This document shows, one piece after another, positions 51,493 through 59,495 of a stretch of DNA of 64,000 nucleotides; position 1 is the first letter of the stretch, and every line of letters begins with the position of its first letter. This DNA comes from JAXDMU01 sp963762435 (lineage in GTDB: Bacteria; Pseudomonadota; Alphaproteobacteria; ATCC43930; CGMCC-115725). The stretch is from the NCBI GenBank assembly GCA_963762435.1, contig CAVXLN010000010.1, positions 553,682 through 617,681 on the forward strand, given 5' to 3'. The translations under genes and the position numbers were made by a program. The notes below the pieces were generated by a model, which was not told the origin of the DNA, did no database searches, and saw nothing but the letters and a program-made list of their open reading frames with translations.

Positions 51493-52998
51493 ATGCCCTC
51501 TAAGCACAGCTTGGCCTATGGCGCCATGCTCGGTGCGGCGCTGTCGGCGAGTGGGCAGGCTTCGGCCGCTCAAAGCCCGGACCTCACCTCCCTGCTGGCT
51601 CAGCAACAGCAGCAGATCCAGCAGCTTCAGCAACAGATCCAGTCTCTCCAGGACGCGGTGAAGACCGAGCAGACCCAGCGCGTCGCGGCTCAGGCAGCAC
51701 CGCCGGCACCGGCTCCGGCCGCCGACGCGCCGAAGGTCGTCGAGACGCCGAACAACCGCTTCTTCCTGTCGAGCGCCGACGGGCAGAACACGATCGGCCT
51801 GACGGGCCGCCTGCATCTCGATGCCGGCGACTACTTCAATGTCCATCCCGATTCGAGGGCGACGGGCCCGGGCGATCTCAGCAGCGGCTTCAATGCCCGC
51901 CGCGCCCGCATCGGCGTCACCGGCAAGGTCGACGGCGATTGGGGCTACGCCTTCATCTACGATGCCGGCAACTCGCAGGACAACACGCCCAAGGGCATCC
52001 AGACCGCCCAGATCTCCTATAACGGCTTCAAGAACACCGCGCTCGAGTTCGGCTATTCCGACACCTTCTTCACGCTCGACGAAGCCACCAGCTCGAACGA
52101 CATCCTGTTCATGGAGCGCGCCAGCCCGGGCGCCATCGCGACCGGCCTCAACGCCGGCGACTTCCGCTCGAACGTCGGCGTTCGCAACTGGAGCGACCGC
52201 TATTGGGTCGGCGCCTATTTCACCGGCCCGTCCCAGGGCCAGGCGCACAATCTGACCGCCGAGCAATTCGGTGCGTTCCAGCGCGCGACCTACCAGGTGC
52301 TCAAGGGCGACGACTACTCCCTGCATATGGGCTTCGCCGTCGACGAACTGCTGAAGGCGCCGAATACCGGCATCGGCACGGCCAACGGCATCTCGCTCAG
52401 CGATGCGCCCGAGCTGCGCATCGACAATACGGCACTCCTCAACACCGGCACGATCGGCACCCTCGCCAATCCGCTGGAAGATGCCCAGGTCTATAATTTC
52501 GAGGCCGCGGCCACCTGGCGCAACCTGTTCTTCCAGGGTGAGTATTTCCACTTCGACGTGGATCGCCGCGGGCTTCCAGGCGCCAGCTTCGATGGCGGCT
52601 ATGGCGAGGTCAGCTATGTCCTGACCGGCGAGCAGCACAAATACATCCCGTCGGCCGGCGCCTATGCCGGCATCATCCCGGATCATCCGGTCTCGCTGTC
52701 GTCGGGCGGCATTGGTGCCTGGGAAGTGGCGGCCCGCGTCAGCTATATCAGCCTGATCGACGATTTCATCTCCGGGACGGCCATCTCCAAACAGCCGGCC
52801 GCCATCGATGGCGGCAGGCAGACCAACTTCACGCTCGGCGTGAATTGGTATGTGAATTCGAACATCCGCTACATGGTCAACTATGTGCACGGCACGTTCG
52901 ACAAGTCGAACCCGACCGCCATCGCCGGTGCCCCGCTGGGCGCCCAGATCGGTACGAGCTTCGACGCGATCGGCGTTCGCGCCCAGGTCGCCTTCTAA
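51493..52998 (+). CDS. OprP/OprO-type (phosphate-selective) porin
   Basis: The 501-residue outer-membrane protein has a signal peptide (MPSKHSLAYGAMLGAALSAS...SAAQ). An N-terminal Gln-rich coiled coil (about 30-58, LLAQQQQQIQQLQQQIQSLQ) that likely trimerises follows, then a Pro/Ala linker. The beta-barrel (about 85-501) has LTGRLHLDAGDYF, FNARRARIGVTGKVDGDWGYAFIYD and a C-terminal Phe (VRAQVAF). The family includes phosphate- and polyphosphate-selective porins, but many members have other specificities. Followed by a hairpin at 53013-53043. Confidence 0.9.
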   Translation: MPSKHSLAYGAMLGAALSASGQASAAQSPDLTSLLAQQQQQIQQLQQQIQSLQDAVKTEQTQRVAAQAAPPAPAPAADAPKVVETPNNRFFLSSADGQNTIGLTGRLHLDAGDYFNVHPDSRATGPGDLSSGFNARRARIGVTGKVDGDWGYAFIYDAGNSQDNTPKGIQTAQISYNGFKNTALEFGYSDTFFTLDEATSSNDILFMERASPGAIATGLNAGDFRSNVGVRNWSDRYWVGAYFTGPSQGQAHNLTAEQFGAFQRATYQVLKGDDYSLHMGFAVDELLKAPNTGIGTANGISLSDAPELRIDNTALLNTGTIGTLANPLEDAQVYNFEAAATWRNLFFQGEYFHFDVDRRGLPGASFDGGYGEVSYVLTGEQHKYIPSAGAYAGIIPDHPVSLSSGGIGAWEVAARVSYISLIDDFISGTAISKQPAAIDGGRQTNFTLGVNWYVNSNIRYMVNYVHGTFDKSNPTAIAGAPLGAQIGTSFDAIGVRAQVAF

Positions 52999-53012
52999 AA
53001 GCAACGCATCAT

Positions 53013-53043
53013 GCCGCCGATGGAGCATCGCTCCGTCGGCGGC
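53013..53043 (+). terminator. Hairpin after the porin gene
   Basis: A 13-bp stem with one T-G pair (GCCGCCGATGGAG at 53013-53025 and its complement at 53031-53043) encloses a 5-base loop. It starts 15 bases after the porin stop. It overlaps the upstream ATG (53011) of the next frame, which favours ATG 53056 for dinB. Confidence 0.55.
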
Positions 53044-53055
53044 TATGCTCGCACC

Positions 53056-54237
53056 ATGTCCGATGCGAGCGACATTTCGGCCGATTGGCTCTGCCGCGAT
53101 TGCGGCCGGCTCGACCGGGGTATTGAGCCCGGCCCCTGCCCGGCCTGCGGTTCGGCGCGCACGCTCTGCCATGCCGAGCTGGCACATCTCGCCATCGCCC
53201 ATGTCGATTGCGACGCCTTCTATGCGAGCGTCGAAAAACGCGATCGGCCCGAGCTGGCCGAGCTTCCCGTCGTGGTCGGCGGCCGCCAGCGCGGTGTGGT
53301 GCTGACCGCCTGCTACGTGGCGCGCCGCTACGGCGTCCGCTCGGCCATGCCGATGGGACGGGCACTCCAGCTCTGCCCCGACGCCGTGGTGATCAAGCCC
53401 GACATGGAGAAGTACCGCAGCGTCTCGCGCGAGATCCGGGCGCTGATGAACGCCGCAGCACCCGTGGTCGAGAGCGTCTCGATCGACGAGGCCTATCTCG
53501 ACCTCCATGATTCCGAGAAGGACGAGCCGCCGGCGCGCACGCTCGCCCGCCTGTCGCTCCAGATCGAGCGCAGGATCGGCGTCACCGTCTCGATCGGTCT
53601 CGGCGCCAACCGGATGCTGGCCAAGATCGCGAGCGACCTCGGCAAGCCGAGGGGATTCCACATCATCGGCCACGGCGATGCGGTCGAGGTGCTGGGCCCG
53701 ATGAAGGTCGGCGTGCTGCCCGGCATCGGCCCGGTGACGGCGCGCCGGTTCGAGGAGCGCGGCTGGTTCACCGTCGCCGATCTGCTCGCCGTCAAGGAGG
53801 ACGAGCTGGTCCATCGCCTGGGCAGCTGGGGAAGGCGGCTCATCGCCAATGCGCGCGGCGAGGATGGCCGCAGGATCGGCCGCACGCGCCCGCGCTCGGC
53901 CTCGGTCGGGGCCGAGACGACGTTCGATCACGATCTCTCCCGCCCCGACGAGATCGAGCCGATCCTCAAGCATTTGTGCGAGCTGCTGGCGCAGCGGCTG
54001 GCCAAGGCCGATCTCGCTGCCGGCAGCCTGACCCTCAAGCTCAGGCGTGCCGATTGGAAGACGATGACGCGCGCCTGTCGGCTGCATGACCCGACCAAGC
54101 AGGCCCAGACGATCTTGCAAGCGGTCCAGCCGGTGCTGGCGAGCGAGCTCGACGGTTCGGCCTTCCGGCTCGTCGGCGTTACCGCGCATGATCTGGTGCC
54201 GGGATATCGCGCCGATCCGCCGGATCTATTCCGTTGA
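53056..54237 (+). CDS. dinB: DNA polymerase IV with N-terminal zinc ribbon
   Basis: Y-family translesion polymerase. The 393-residue product starts with a putative zinc ribbon (CRDCGRLDRGIEPGPCPACG, two CxxC pairs, about 13-32) and then has the palm catalytic motif IAHVDCDAFYASVE, fingers and SIDEAYLDL (Asp/Glu of the second metal site near residue 145). It continues through the HhH thumb (VLPGIGPVTARRF) and little-finger domain. ATG 53056 is preferred over 53011, which lies in a hairpin. The zinc ribbon is seen in many alphaproteobacterial DinB proteins. It does not end in an obvious beta-clamp QLxLF peptide. Confidence 0.9.
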   Translation: MSDASDISADWLCRDCGRLDRGIEPGPCPACGSARTLCHAELAHLAIAHVDCDAFYASVEKRDRPELAELPVVVGGRQRGVVLTACYVARRYGVRSAMPMGRALQLCPDAVVIKPDMEKYRSVSREIRALMNAAAPVVESVSIDEAYLDLHDSEKDEPPARTLARLSLQIERRIGVTVSIGLGANRMLAKIASDLGKPRGFHIIGHGDAVEVLGPMKVGVLPGIGPVTARRFEERGWFTVADLLAVKEDELVHRLGSWGRRLIANARGEDGRRIGRTRPRSASVGAETTFDHDLSRPDEIEPILKHLCELLAQRLAKADLAAGSLTLKLRRADWKTMTRACRLHDPTKQAQTILQAVQPVLASELDGSAFRLVGVTAHDLVPGYRADPPDLFR

Positions 54238-54289
54238 CGGGCCTCGGCAAGTCCACTCAGCATGATGCCGGTGCTCAGAAGGAGCTGCG

Positions 54290-55339
54290 ATGTCGAACAC
54301 GCGCTGGCAGCATCGGCCCGACGGGTCGAACTGGGGCGATTTCGGCCCCGATGATCAGCTGGGCCGGCTCAATCTGCTGACGCCGGAACGGCGGCGCGAG
54401 GCGGTCGCCGAGGTGCGCGACGGGCTCGCCTTCTGCCTCAGCCTGCCGCTCGACTATCCGGGCGGCAATCTTTTGAATCCGCGCCGCTATCCACCGGCGC
54501 TGCGGCCGACCCTGCGCGACGGGCTGCCCAACATGAACTTCCCGCTGCGCCGGGCCGATCCGACGCTGACCGATGTCGTCTCCGACGATGCCGTCCTCCT
54601 CCATCTGCAATATTCGACGCAATGGGATAGCTTCGCCCATGTCGGCAGCCTGTTCGACGCCGATGGCGACGGCATTGCCGAGCCGGTCTACTACAATGGC
54701 TATCGCGCGCATGAGCATGTGCTGGGTCCCGTGCGCTACGAGGACATCGAGGTCGAGCCCACCCATGCCGAAACGACCGGCGCCTTGGCGCTGGGCATCG
54801 AGACGATGGCGGCGAGCTGCGTCCAGGGCCGCGCCGTCATGGTCGATCTCGAGGCCCATGTCGGCCGGGCACGCGCACTCATCGGCTATGAGAGGCTGAT
54901 GGAGATCCTCGAGGCCGACGGGGTCGAAATCGAGGCCGGCGACATGATCTGCTTGCGCACCGGCTTCGATCGCGTGCTGCTGGAGATGAACCGGCATCCC
55001 CGGCTCGAGCCGCTCGAGCATAGCTGCGCGGTCCTCGACGGGCGCGACAAGCTGCTGCTGGGCTGGATCAGCGACAGCAACATCGTGGCCCTCATCTCCG
55101 ACAATTACGCCGTCGAGGCCCATCCGGCCCGGCCCGGCCATGGCGATTATTGCGCGGCCCTGCCGCTGCATGAGCATTGCCTGTTCAAGCTCGGCGTGCC
55201 GCTGGGCGAGCTCTGGTACCTGAGCGAGCTCGCCGACTGGCTGCGCGCCCGCGGCCGGCACCGCTTCCTGCTGACCGCCCCGCCGCTCCGGCTGCCCGGT
55301 GCGGTGGGCTCGCCGGTGACGCCGGTGGCGACGGTTTAA
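54290..55339 (+). CDS. Cyclase-family (kynurenine formamidase-like) metal-dependent hydrolase
   Basis: The 349-residue protein belongs to the PF04199 cyclase family. Visible features are the start WGDFGPDDQLGRLNLLTPERR, the central QWDSFAHVG metal-binding region, RGVMVDLE-like GRAVMVDLEAH and a C-terminal HEHCLFKLGVPLGELWYLSELA. The substrate is unknown; known members cleave N-formylkynurenine or act on isatin. ATG at 54290 follows AAGGAG. The stop overlaps the convergent WYL gene by 3 bases. Confidence 0.88.
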   Translation: MSNTRWQHRPDGSNWGDFGPDDQLGRLNLLTPERRREAVAEVRDGLAFCLSLPLDYPGGNLLNPRRYPPALRPTLRDGLPNMNFPLRRADPTLTDVVSDDAVLLHLQYSTQWDSFAHVGSLFDADGDGIAEPVYYNGYRAHEHVLGPVRYEDIEVEPTHAETTGALALGIETMAASCVQGRAVMVDLEAHVGRARALIGYERLMEILEADGVEIEAGDMICLRTGFDRVLLEMNRHPRLEPLEHSCAVLDGRDKLLLGWISDSNIVALISDNYAVEAHPARPGHGDYCAALPLHEHCLFKLGVPLGELWYLSELADWLRARGRHRFLLTAPPLRLPGAVGSPVTPVATV

Positions 55340-56061
55340 GGCGCCGGCACGCTCTCCAGAAGCGCCCGCCGCTCCCGCAGCCGCTCCTCCATGAAGCGCC
55401 GCCATTCGGCCCTGAGGATCGGCGGCCGGGCCGGGAAATGCTCGTCAAGGAAGATCGCCTCGGCCACGCGGTCCGAGCGGAAGTGCCGGAAATCTTGGCG
55501 TAACTCGCACCAGCCGGCGATCACCCGGGTGCCTTCCTGGAAGCCCAGCGCCACCGGCCAGATCGTGCGCTCGGTCTCGCTGTCCAGCCGGTCGCGATAG
55601 CGCAGCGTGAGTTTGCGCCCCTGGCGGATCCAGGCGCGCAGGCGGCCGAGATCGAGCCCGTCCGGCGCCACCAGACGACCGGGCCGCGTCATCGCCACGG
55701 GATCGGCGAGGAAGGGCCGGAGATGCTCGGGCACTACGGCGCCGATCTTGGCGATGAGATCGCGCGCCGCCTTGGCCAGCATCGGATCCGCATGGCCGGC
55801 CACCCATTGGGCACCGAGCACCGCCGCCTCGATCTCGTCCGGCGTCAGCATGAGCGGCGGCATATCGAAGCCCGGCTCCAGCACATAGCCGAAACCCGCC
55901 TCGCCGCAGATCGGTACGCCCTGGCCGATGAGATCGGCGACATCGCGGTAGATGCTGCGCTTCGAGACCTCAAGCTCGGCCGCGAGCGCCTCGGCCGTGA
56001 CCGGTCCGCGGGCGCGCCGGAGCGCCTGAATCAGATGGAACAGCCGGTCGGCCCTGCGCAT
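55336..56061 (-). CDS. WYL-domain transcriptional regulator (YafY-like)
   Basis: The 241-residue product has an N-terminal HTH (MRRADRLFHLIQALRRARGPVTAEALAAELEVSKRSIYRDV) and a WYL ligand-binding domain (about 115-205; LRYRDRLDSETERTIWPVAL, RVIAGWCELRQDFRHFRSDR). Start at 56061 is the family start and leaves the palindrome at 56081-56106 outside the gene. It diverges from the glutathione S-transferase gene, the probable target. Confidence 0.9.
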   Translation of the reverse strand: MRRADRLFHLIQALRRARGPVTAEALAAELEVSKRSIYRDVADLIGQGVPICGEAGFGYVLEPGFDMPPLMLTPDEIEAAVLGAQWVAGHADPMLAKAARDLIAKIGAVVPEHLRPFLADPVAMTRPGRLVAPDGLDLGRLRAWIRQGRKLTLRYRDRLDSETERTIWPVALGFQEGTRVIAGWCELRQDFRHFRSDRVAEAIFLDEHFPARPPILRAEWRRFMEERLRERRALLESVPAP

Positions 56062-56080
56062 CCGCCCCTCGCCGCTGACG

Positions 56081-56106
56081 CCTGCTGCCATAATGGTGGC
56101 AGCAGG
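56081..56106. promoter_or_regulatory. Palindromic operator candidate between WYL regulator and GST gene
   Basis: CCTGCTGCCA (56081-56090) and TGGCAGCAGG (56097-56106) form a perfect inverted repeat around 6 bases. It sits between the two divergent starts (56061 and 56145), where the WYL regulator could repress both. Confidence 0.6.
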
Positions 56107-56144
56107 GGTGGCTTACACAAGTCCTCATCAACAAGGAGGACATC

Positions 56145-56873
56145 ATGATCATTCTCTATGGCGGCGGACCCAATTTCGGCCTGCCCGAGACCAGCCCTTA
56201 TGTCACCAAGACCGAAATTCAGCTCCAGCTGGCCGGATTGCCCTTTCGCAAGGTGATGGCATCCCCGCCGGACTCGCCCAAGGGCCAGTTGCCTTTCATC
56301 GATGATGACGGCGAGAAGATCGCCAATTCGACCTTCATCCGCACTCATATCGAGCGGAAATACGGCGTCGATCTCGACCAGGGCCTCGACCGGCGCGAGC
56401 GGGCGCTAGCCTGGACCATCGAGCGGACGGTCGAGAACCATTTCGGCTGGACCGTGGGCTATGGCCGCTTCTTCATCGCAGCGAATTTCGCCAAGGGGCC
56501 GGCGCATTTCTTCGACAAGGCGCCGGAAGCGGCGCGCGAGCAACTGAGGGCAGACCTGCTCGAGCGTGTGCGCAACCGTTTCTTCGAGGTCGGCATCACC
56601 CGCCATACCGCCCCCGAGATCGAGTGGCTCGGCGCCCGCACGCTCGAGACGCTGTCGGTCGTGCTGGGCAATCAGGACTATCTGTTCGGCGATCGCCCGA
56701 CCGGCAGCGATGCGATCACTTTCGCCATGCTGGCCGGCCTCTTCACGCCCTTCTTCGATATGCCGCTCGGCCGGCATGCCGACAGCCTGCCCAATCTCAG
56801 GGCCTATACCGACCGGATGATGGCCCGGTTCTATCCGGAATTCGCTTGGCAGCCGCTGCGCGAGGCGGCATAG
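56145..56873 (+). CDS. Glutathione S-transferase family protein
   Basis: The 242-residue protein has a thioredoxin-like N-terminal domain (about 1-75; ILYGGGPNFGLPETSPYVTKTEIQL, KGQLPFIDDDGEKIANS with the Pro before the glutathione site) and an all-helical C-terminal domain. The Ser/Tyr catalytic residue is not obvious near the start. ATG at 56145 follows AAGGAGG. Divergent from the WYL regulator. Confidence 0.88.
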   Translation: MIILYGGGPNFGLPETSPYVTKTEIQLQLAGLPFRKVMASPPDSPKGQLPFIDDDGEKIANSTFIRTHIERKYGVDLDQGLDRRERALAWTIERTVENHFGWTVGYGRFFIAANFAKGPAHFFDKAPEAAREQLRADLLERVRNRFFEVGITRHTAPEIEWLGARTLETLSVVLGNQDYLFGDRPTGSDAITFAMLAGLFTPFFDMPLGRHADSLPNLRAYTDRMMARFYPEFAWQPLREAA

Positions 56874-56891
56874 AGGCCCGACCGCCCAGGC

Positions 56892-56928
56892 GAGCATGGC
56901 TCCGCTGTCGTGCGACGGAGCCATGCTC
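56892..56928 (+). promoter_or_regulatory. Hairpin enclosing the ribosome binding site of the next gene
   Basis: GAGCATGGCTCCG (56892-56904) pairs perfectly over 13 bp with CGGAGCCATGCTC (56916-56928), loop 11 bases. The right arm contains GGAG (56917-56920), the ribosome binding site of the ATG at 56929. Both earlier in-frame ATGs (56896, 56923) lie in the arms. It could block initiation until unfolded. Confidence 0.55.
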
Positions 56929-57438
56929 ATGACCAGCCCGCTCATCCATCTCATCTGCGGCTCGACCGGGGCCGGCAAATCGACCTATGCGCTGCGCCTG
57001 GCCGACGAGATCGGCGGCGTCAGATTCTCGATCGACGAATGGATGGCGGCGCTGTTCTGGAAGGACAGCCCGCAACCGCTCGAAGCGGCATGGTCCATGG
57101 AGCGGGTCGAGCGCTGCTATGAGATGATCTGGCGGGTCGCAGCATCCGTCTCGGGACGCGGCGTGCCCGCGATCCTCGATTTGGGGTTCTCGCGGCGGTC
57201 AGATCGGATGGCGTTCGCCGGCCGCGCGGCCGAAGCGGATCTGCCCGTGCGGCTTCACTTCCTTGATGTGCCGGCCGAAGAGCGCTGGCGGCGCGTTCAG
57301 CAGCGCAATGCGGCGCAAGGTGGTACGCGCCATCTCGATTTCGCCATCACGCGCGAGATGTTCGATTTCGTCGAAACCATGTGGGAACCGCCGACGCCGG
57401 GGGAGATGGCGCAGTTGGATGGTGTCCGCCTGACCTGA
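56929..57438 (+). CDS. P-loop kinase-like (AAA_33 / zeta-toxin-related) protein
   Basis: The 169-residue product has the Walker A motif ICGSTGAGKSTYAL near residue 6, then FSIDEWMAALF where the Asp is typical of small-molecule kinases of the zeta-toxin/chloramphenicol-phosphotransferase type. It continues with ILDLGFSRRSDRMAF and RLHFLDVPAEERWRRVQQRN (lid/Walker B region). Substrate unknown. No antitoxin gene is adjacent. Start 56929 is chosen for its GGAG spacing; 56896 is the longest alternative. Confidence 0.8.
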   Translation: MTSPLIHLICGSTGAGKSTYALRLADEIGGVRFSIDEWMAALFWKDSPQPLEAAWSMERVERCYEMIWRVAASVSGRGVPAILDLGFSRRSDRMAFAGRAAEADLPVRLHFLDVPAEERWRRVQQRNAAQGGTRHLDFAITREMFDFVETMWEPPTPGEMAQLDGVRLT

Positions 57439-57608
57439 GCGCTGCCTGTGGCGGCGCGGGATTGTCAACCGCCCGGCCTCGATTTCATTGCTTGAACCGA
57501 GATTCGCAGACTCTACCAGTGGTATGCCTCCACGTACCGCTTGACTCTGCTCAGCGTAGCTGGTCTGGGTGCTTTCGATACCATTCTACCGGGAATAGTG
57601 CGCTCCCT

Positions 57609-59075
57609 ATGCATCGACCGACCCGACGTACCGTAATGGCGACAGCGATTGCAGGCGCGGCCACGGCCGCATTGCCCCGTGGGTCCGGCGCGGAGAGTGG
57701 CACCGTCCTCGATGATGCCAGTCACCTCAATCCGACAGTCGTCGCACGCCATCTCGTCCTCGGACCGGATGACGAGGCCGCCATGATCGAGCGGCTTCGG
57801 GCTGAGTTAAGAGAGGCGGCAGTCGCCGGTCGCGCGGTCGCGATGGGGGTCGCGCGCCATTCGATGGGAGGTCAGAGCCTCGCGAGGGAGGGAACGGCTC
57901 TTACCTTCAATACGCCGATCTGCCTTCCGGACCGCGCTGCCGGGACCTACCGAGCGCAGCCGGGCGCGCGCTGGCGCGACGTCATAGCGACGCTCGACCC
58001 CCTGGGGTTCTCGCCTTCCGTGATGCAATCTAATGATGATTTTGGCATCGCCAGTACATTCTCGGTAAACGCCCACGGATGGGCCGTCCCGCACGGACCT
58101 TTCGGCAGCACGGTACGATCCATCCAGTTGATGCTGGCAGATGGGTCCGTGGTGGAATGCTCGAGGCAGGTGAATTCAGAGCTGTTTCGGCACGTGATGG
58201 GTGGCTACGGCTTGCTCGGGATCATTCTTTCACTCGACGTAGAAATGACCCCGAACCTCCTGCTCAAACCCACCTTCGATCCGATCGCGGCCGAGGCTTT
58301 CGCGACTCCCTTCGTCCGAATCTGCAATGACCCGCAGGTCAAGATGGCCTATGGCCGGCTGGACGTGTCCCAAGGTGAATTCCTCGAGCAGGCCCTTCTT
58401 GTGTCCTATAGGCCCGCTCCAGCGTCAGATCACGCTCTGCCCGGGGTGGAAGCGCCCGGTACCTTCACCGCGCTCTCGCGCGATATTTATCGCTCCGAAA
58501 TCGGTTCGGACTTGGGCAAGCGATTCCGCTGGTTCATGGAGACCACGGTCGGCCCTCGCCTGGCGACGGGTGAGGTCACGCGCAACTCGCTCCTCAATGA
58601 ACCCGTCTCGGCGCTCGCAGGACACGATGCGAGGCGGACAGACATTCTCCACGAGTATTTCGTACCGCCCGAGCGCTTCCCCGCCTTCTTGGCAGCCTGT
58701 CGCGAAATCATCCCGCCGAGCAGGCAGGATCTGCTCAACGTGACGCTTCGTTATCTCGCAGCCGATACTGACAGCGTTCTCGCTTATGCGCCGACACCTC
58801 GCATCTCTGCGGTGATGTCTTTTTCTCAGGCCAAGACATCAGAGGCCGAGGCCGGCATGCAGCGCATGACCCGCGACCTCATCGAGCAGGTGCTCTCGAT
58901 CGGCGGCAGCTTCTATCTGCCCTATCGCCTGCATGCGCGCCACGACCAGGTCGTCAGGGCTTACGCCAAGTTCGACGATTTCGCTGCTGTAAAGCGCCGG
59001 TACGACCCGGGTCTCTTGTTTCGCAATGCTCTGTGGGAGAAGTGGATGGTTGGCCAGACGACGGAGAAGGGCTGA
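57609..59075 (+). CDS. Exported FAD-binding oxidoreductase (PCMH/VAO fold)
   Basis: The 488-residue product begins with a Tat-like signal (MHRPTRRTVMATAIAGAATAA, twin Arg at 6-7). It then has a PCMH FAD domain with ARHSMGGQSLA, GARWRDVIATLDPLGFSPSVMQ and STFSVNAHGWAVPHGPFG, and the C-terminal substrate domain ends in YDPGLLFRNALWEKWM. The flavin is likely bound non-covalently, or via His; it is not resolved here. It is the first gene of a three-gene operon; its stop overlaps the next start by one base (TGATG). Confidence 0.88.
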   Translation: MHRPTRRTVMATAIAGAATAALPRGSGAESGTVLDDASHLNPTVVARHLVLGPDDEAAMIERLRAELREAAVAGRAVAMGVARHSMGGQSLAREGTALTFNTPICLPDRAAGTYRAQPGARWRDVIATLDPLGFSPSVMQSNDDFGIASTFSVNAHGWAVPHGPFGSTVRSIQLMLADGSVVECSRQVNSELFRHVMGGYGLLGIILSLDVEMTPNLLLKPTFDPIAAEAFATPFVRICNDPQVKMAYGRLDVSQGEFLEQALLVSYRPAPASDHALPGVEAPGTFTALSRDIYRSEIGSDLGKRFRWFMETTVGPRLATGEVTRNSLLNEPVSALAGHDARRTDILHEYFVPPERFPAFLAACREIIPPSRQDLLNVTLRYLAADTDSVLAYAPTPRISAVMSFSQAKTSEAEAGMQRMTRDLIEQVLSIGGSFYLPYRLHARHDQVVRAYAKFDDFAAVKRRYDPGLLFRNALWEKWMVGQTTEKG

Positions 59076-59491
59076 TGCAGTTTCATCGCCTGCTTGCCTG
59101 CTGTTACGGCATCGCCTTAGTCGGTGTTACCGTGCTCGGTTGGATCCCGGGTGTCACCGACTCCACGGGCCGCATCTTCGGTATCTTCCGGCTGGCTTGG
59201 TACAATGATGCCCTGCATCTAACCTCTGCCGCGTGGGCCTTCGCGGCAGCCGCGACCTCGAGATCGGCATCGATCTTCTTCTTGCGAGCGTTCGGGTTCT
59301 TTTATCTGACGGACGGCGCGCTCGGTCTCGCGAGTGGATCGGGTTATCTCGATCTCGGGATCGTCATCTGCGGCGTTCAAGATCTGCCATTCACATTCAA
59401 ACTCTTCGCCAATCTCCCTCACATCGGGTTGGGGGGCATTGCCATCACGGCCGGCTTCTGGCGCGGCATGCGCATGAAGCGCACCGCGTGA
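59075..59491 (+). CDS. Four-span membrane protein (DUF4383-like)
   Basis: The 138-residue product has four hydrophobic segments and features such as VTVLGWIPGVTDSTGRIFGIF and YNDALHLTSAAWAFAAAA, resembling the DUF4383 pattern. ATG at 59075 overlaps the TGA of the oxidoreductase gene, with GGAG at 59062-59065. The downstream gene starts 4 bases after its stop. It may serve as an electron-transfer or anchoring partner for the exported oxidoreductase; that is inference from the operon. Confidence 0.75.
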   Translation: MQFHRLLACCYGIALVGVTVLGWIPGVTDSTGRIFGIFRLAWYNDALHLTSAAWAFAAAATSRSASIFFLRAFGFFYLTDGALGLASGSGYLDLGIVICGVQDLPFTFKLFANLPHIGLGGIAITAGFWRGMRMKRTA

Positions 59492-59495
59492 CAGG

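Noticed and set aside
51343..54189. 948-codon minus-strand frame opposite the porin and dinB
   Set aside because: Covers two clear genes and their gap on the plus strand; shadow.
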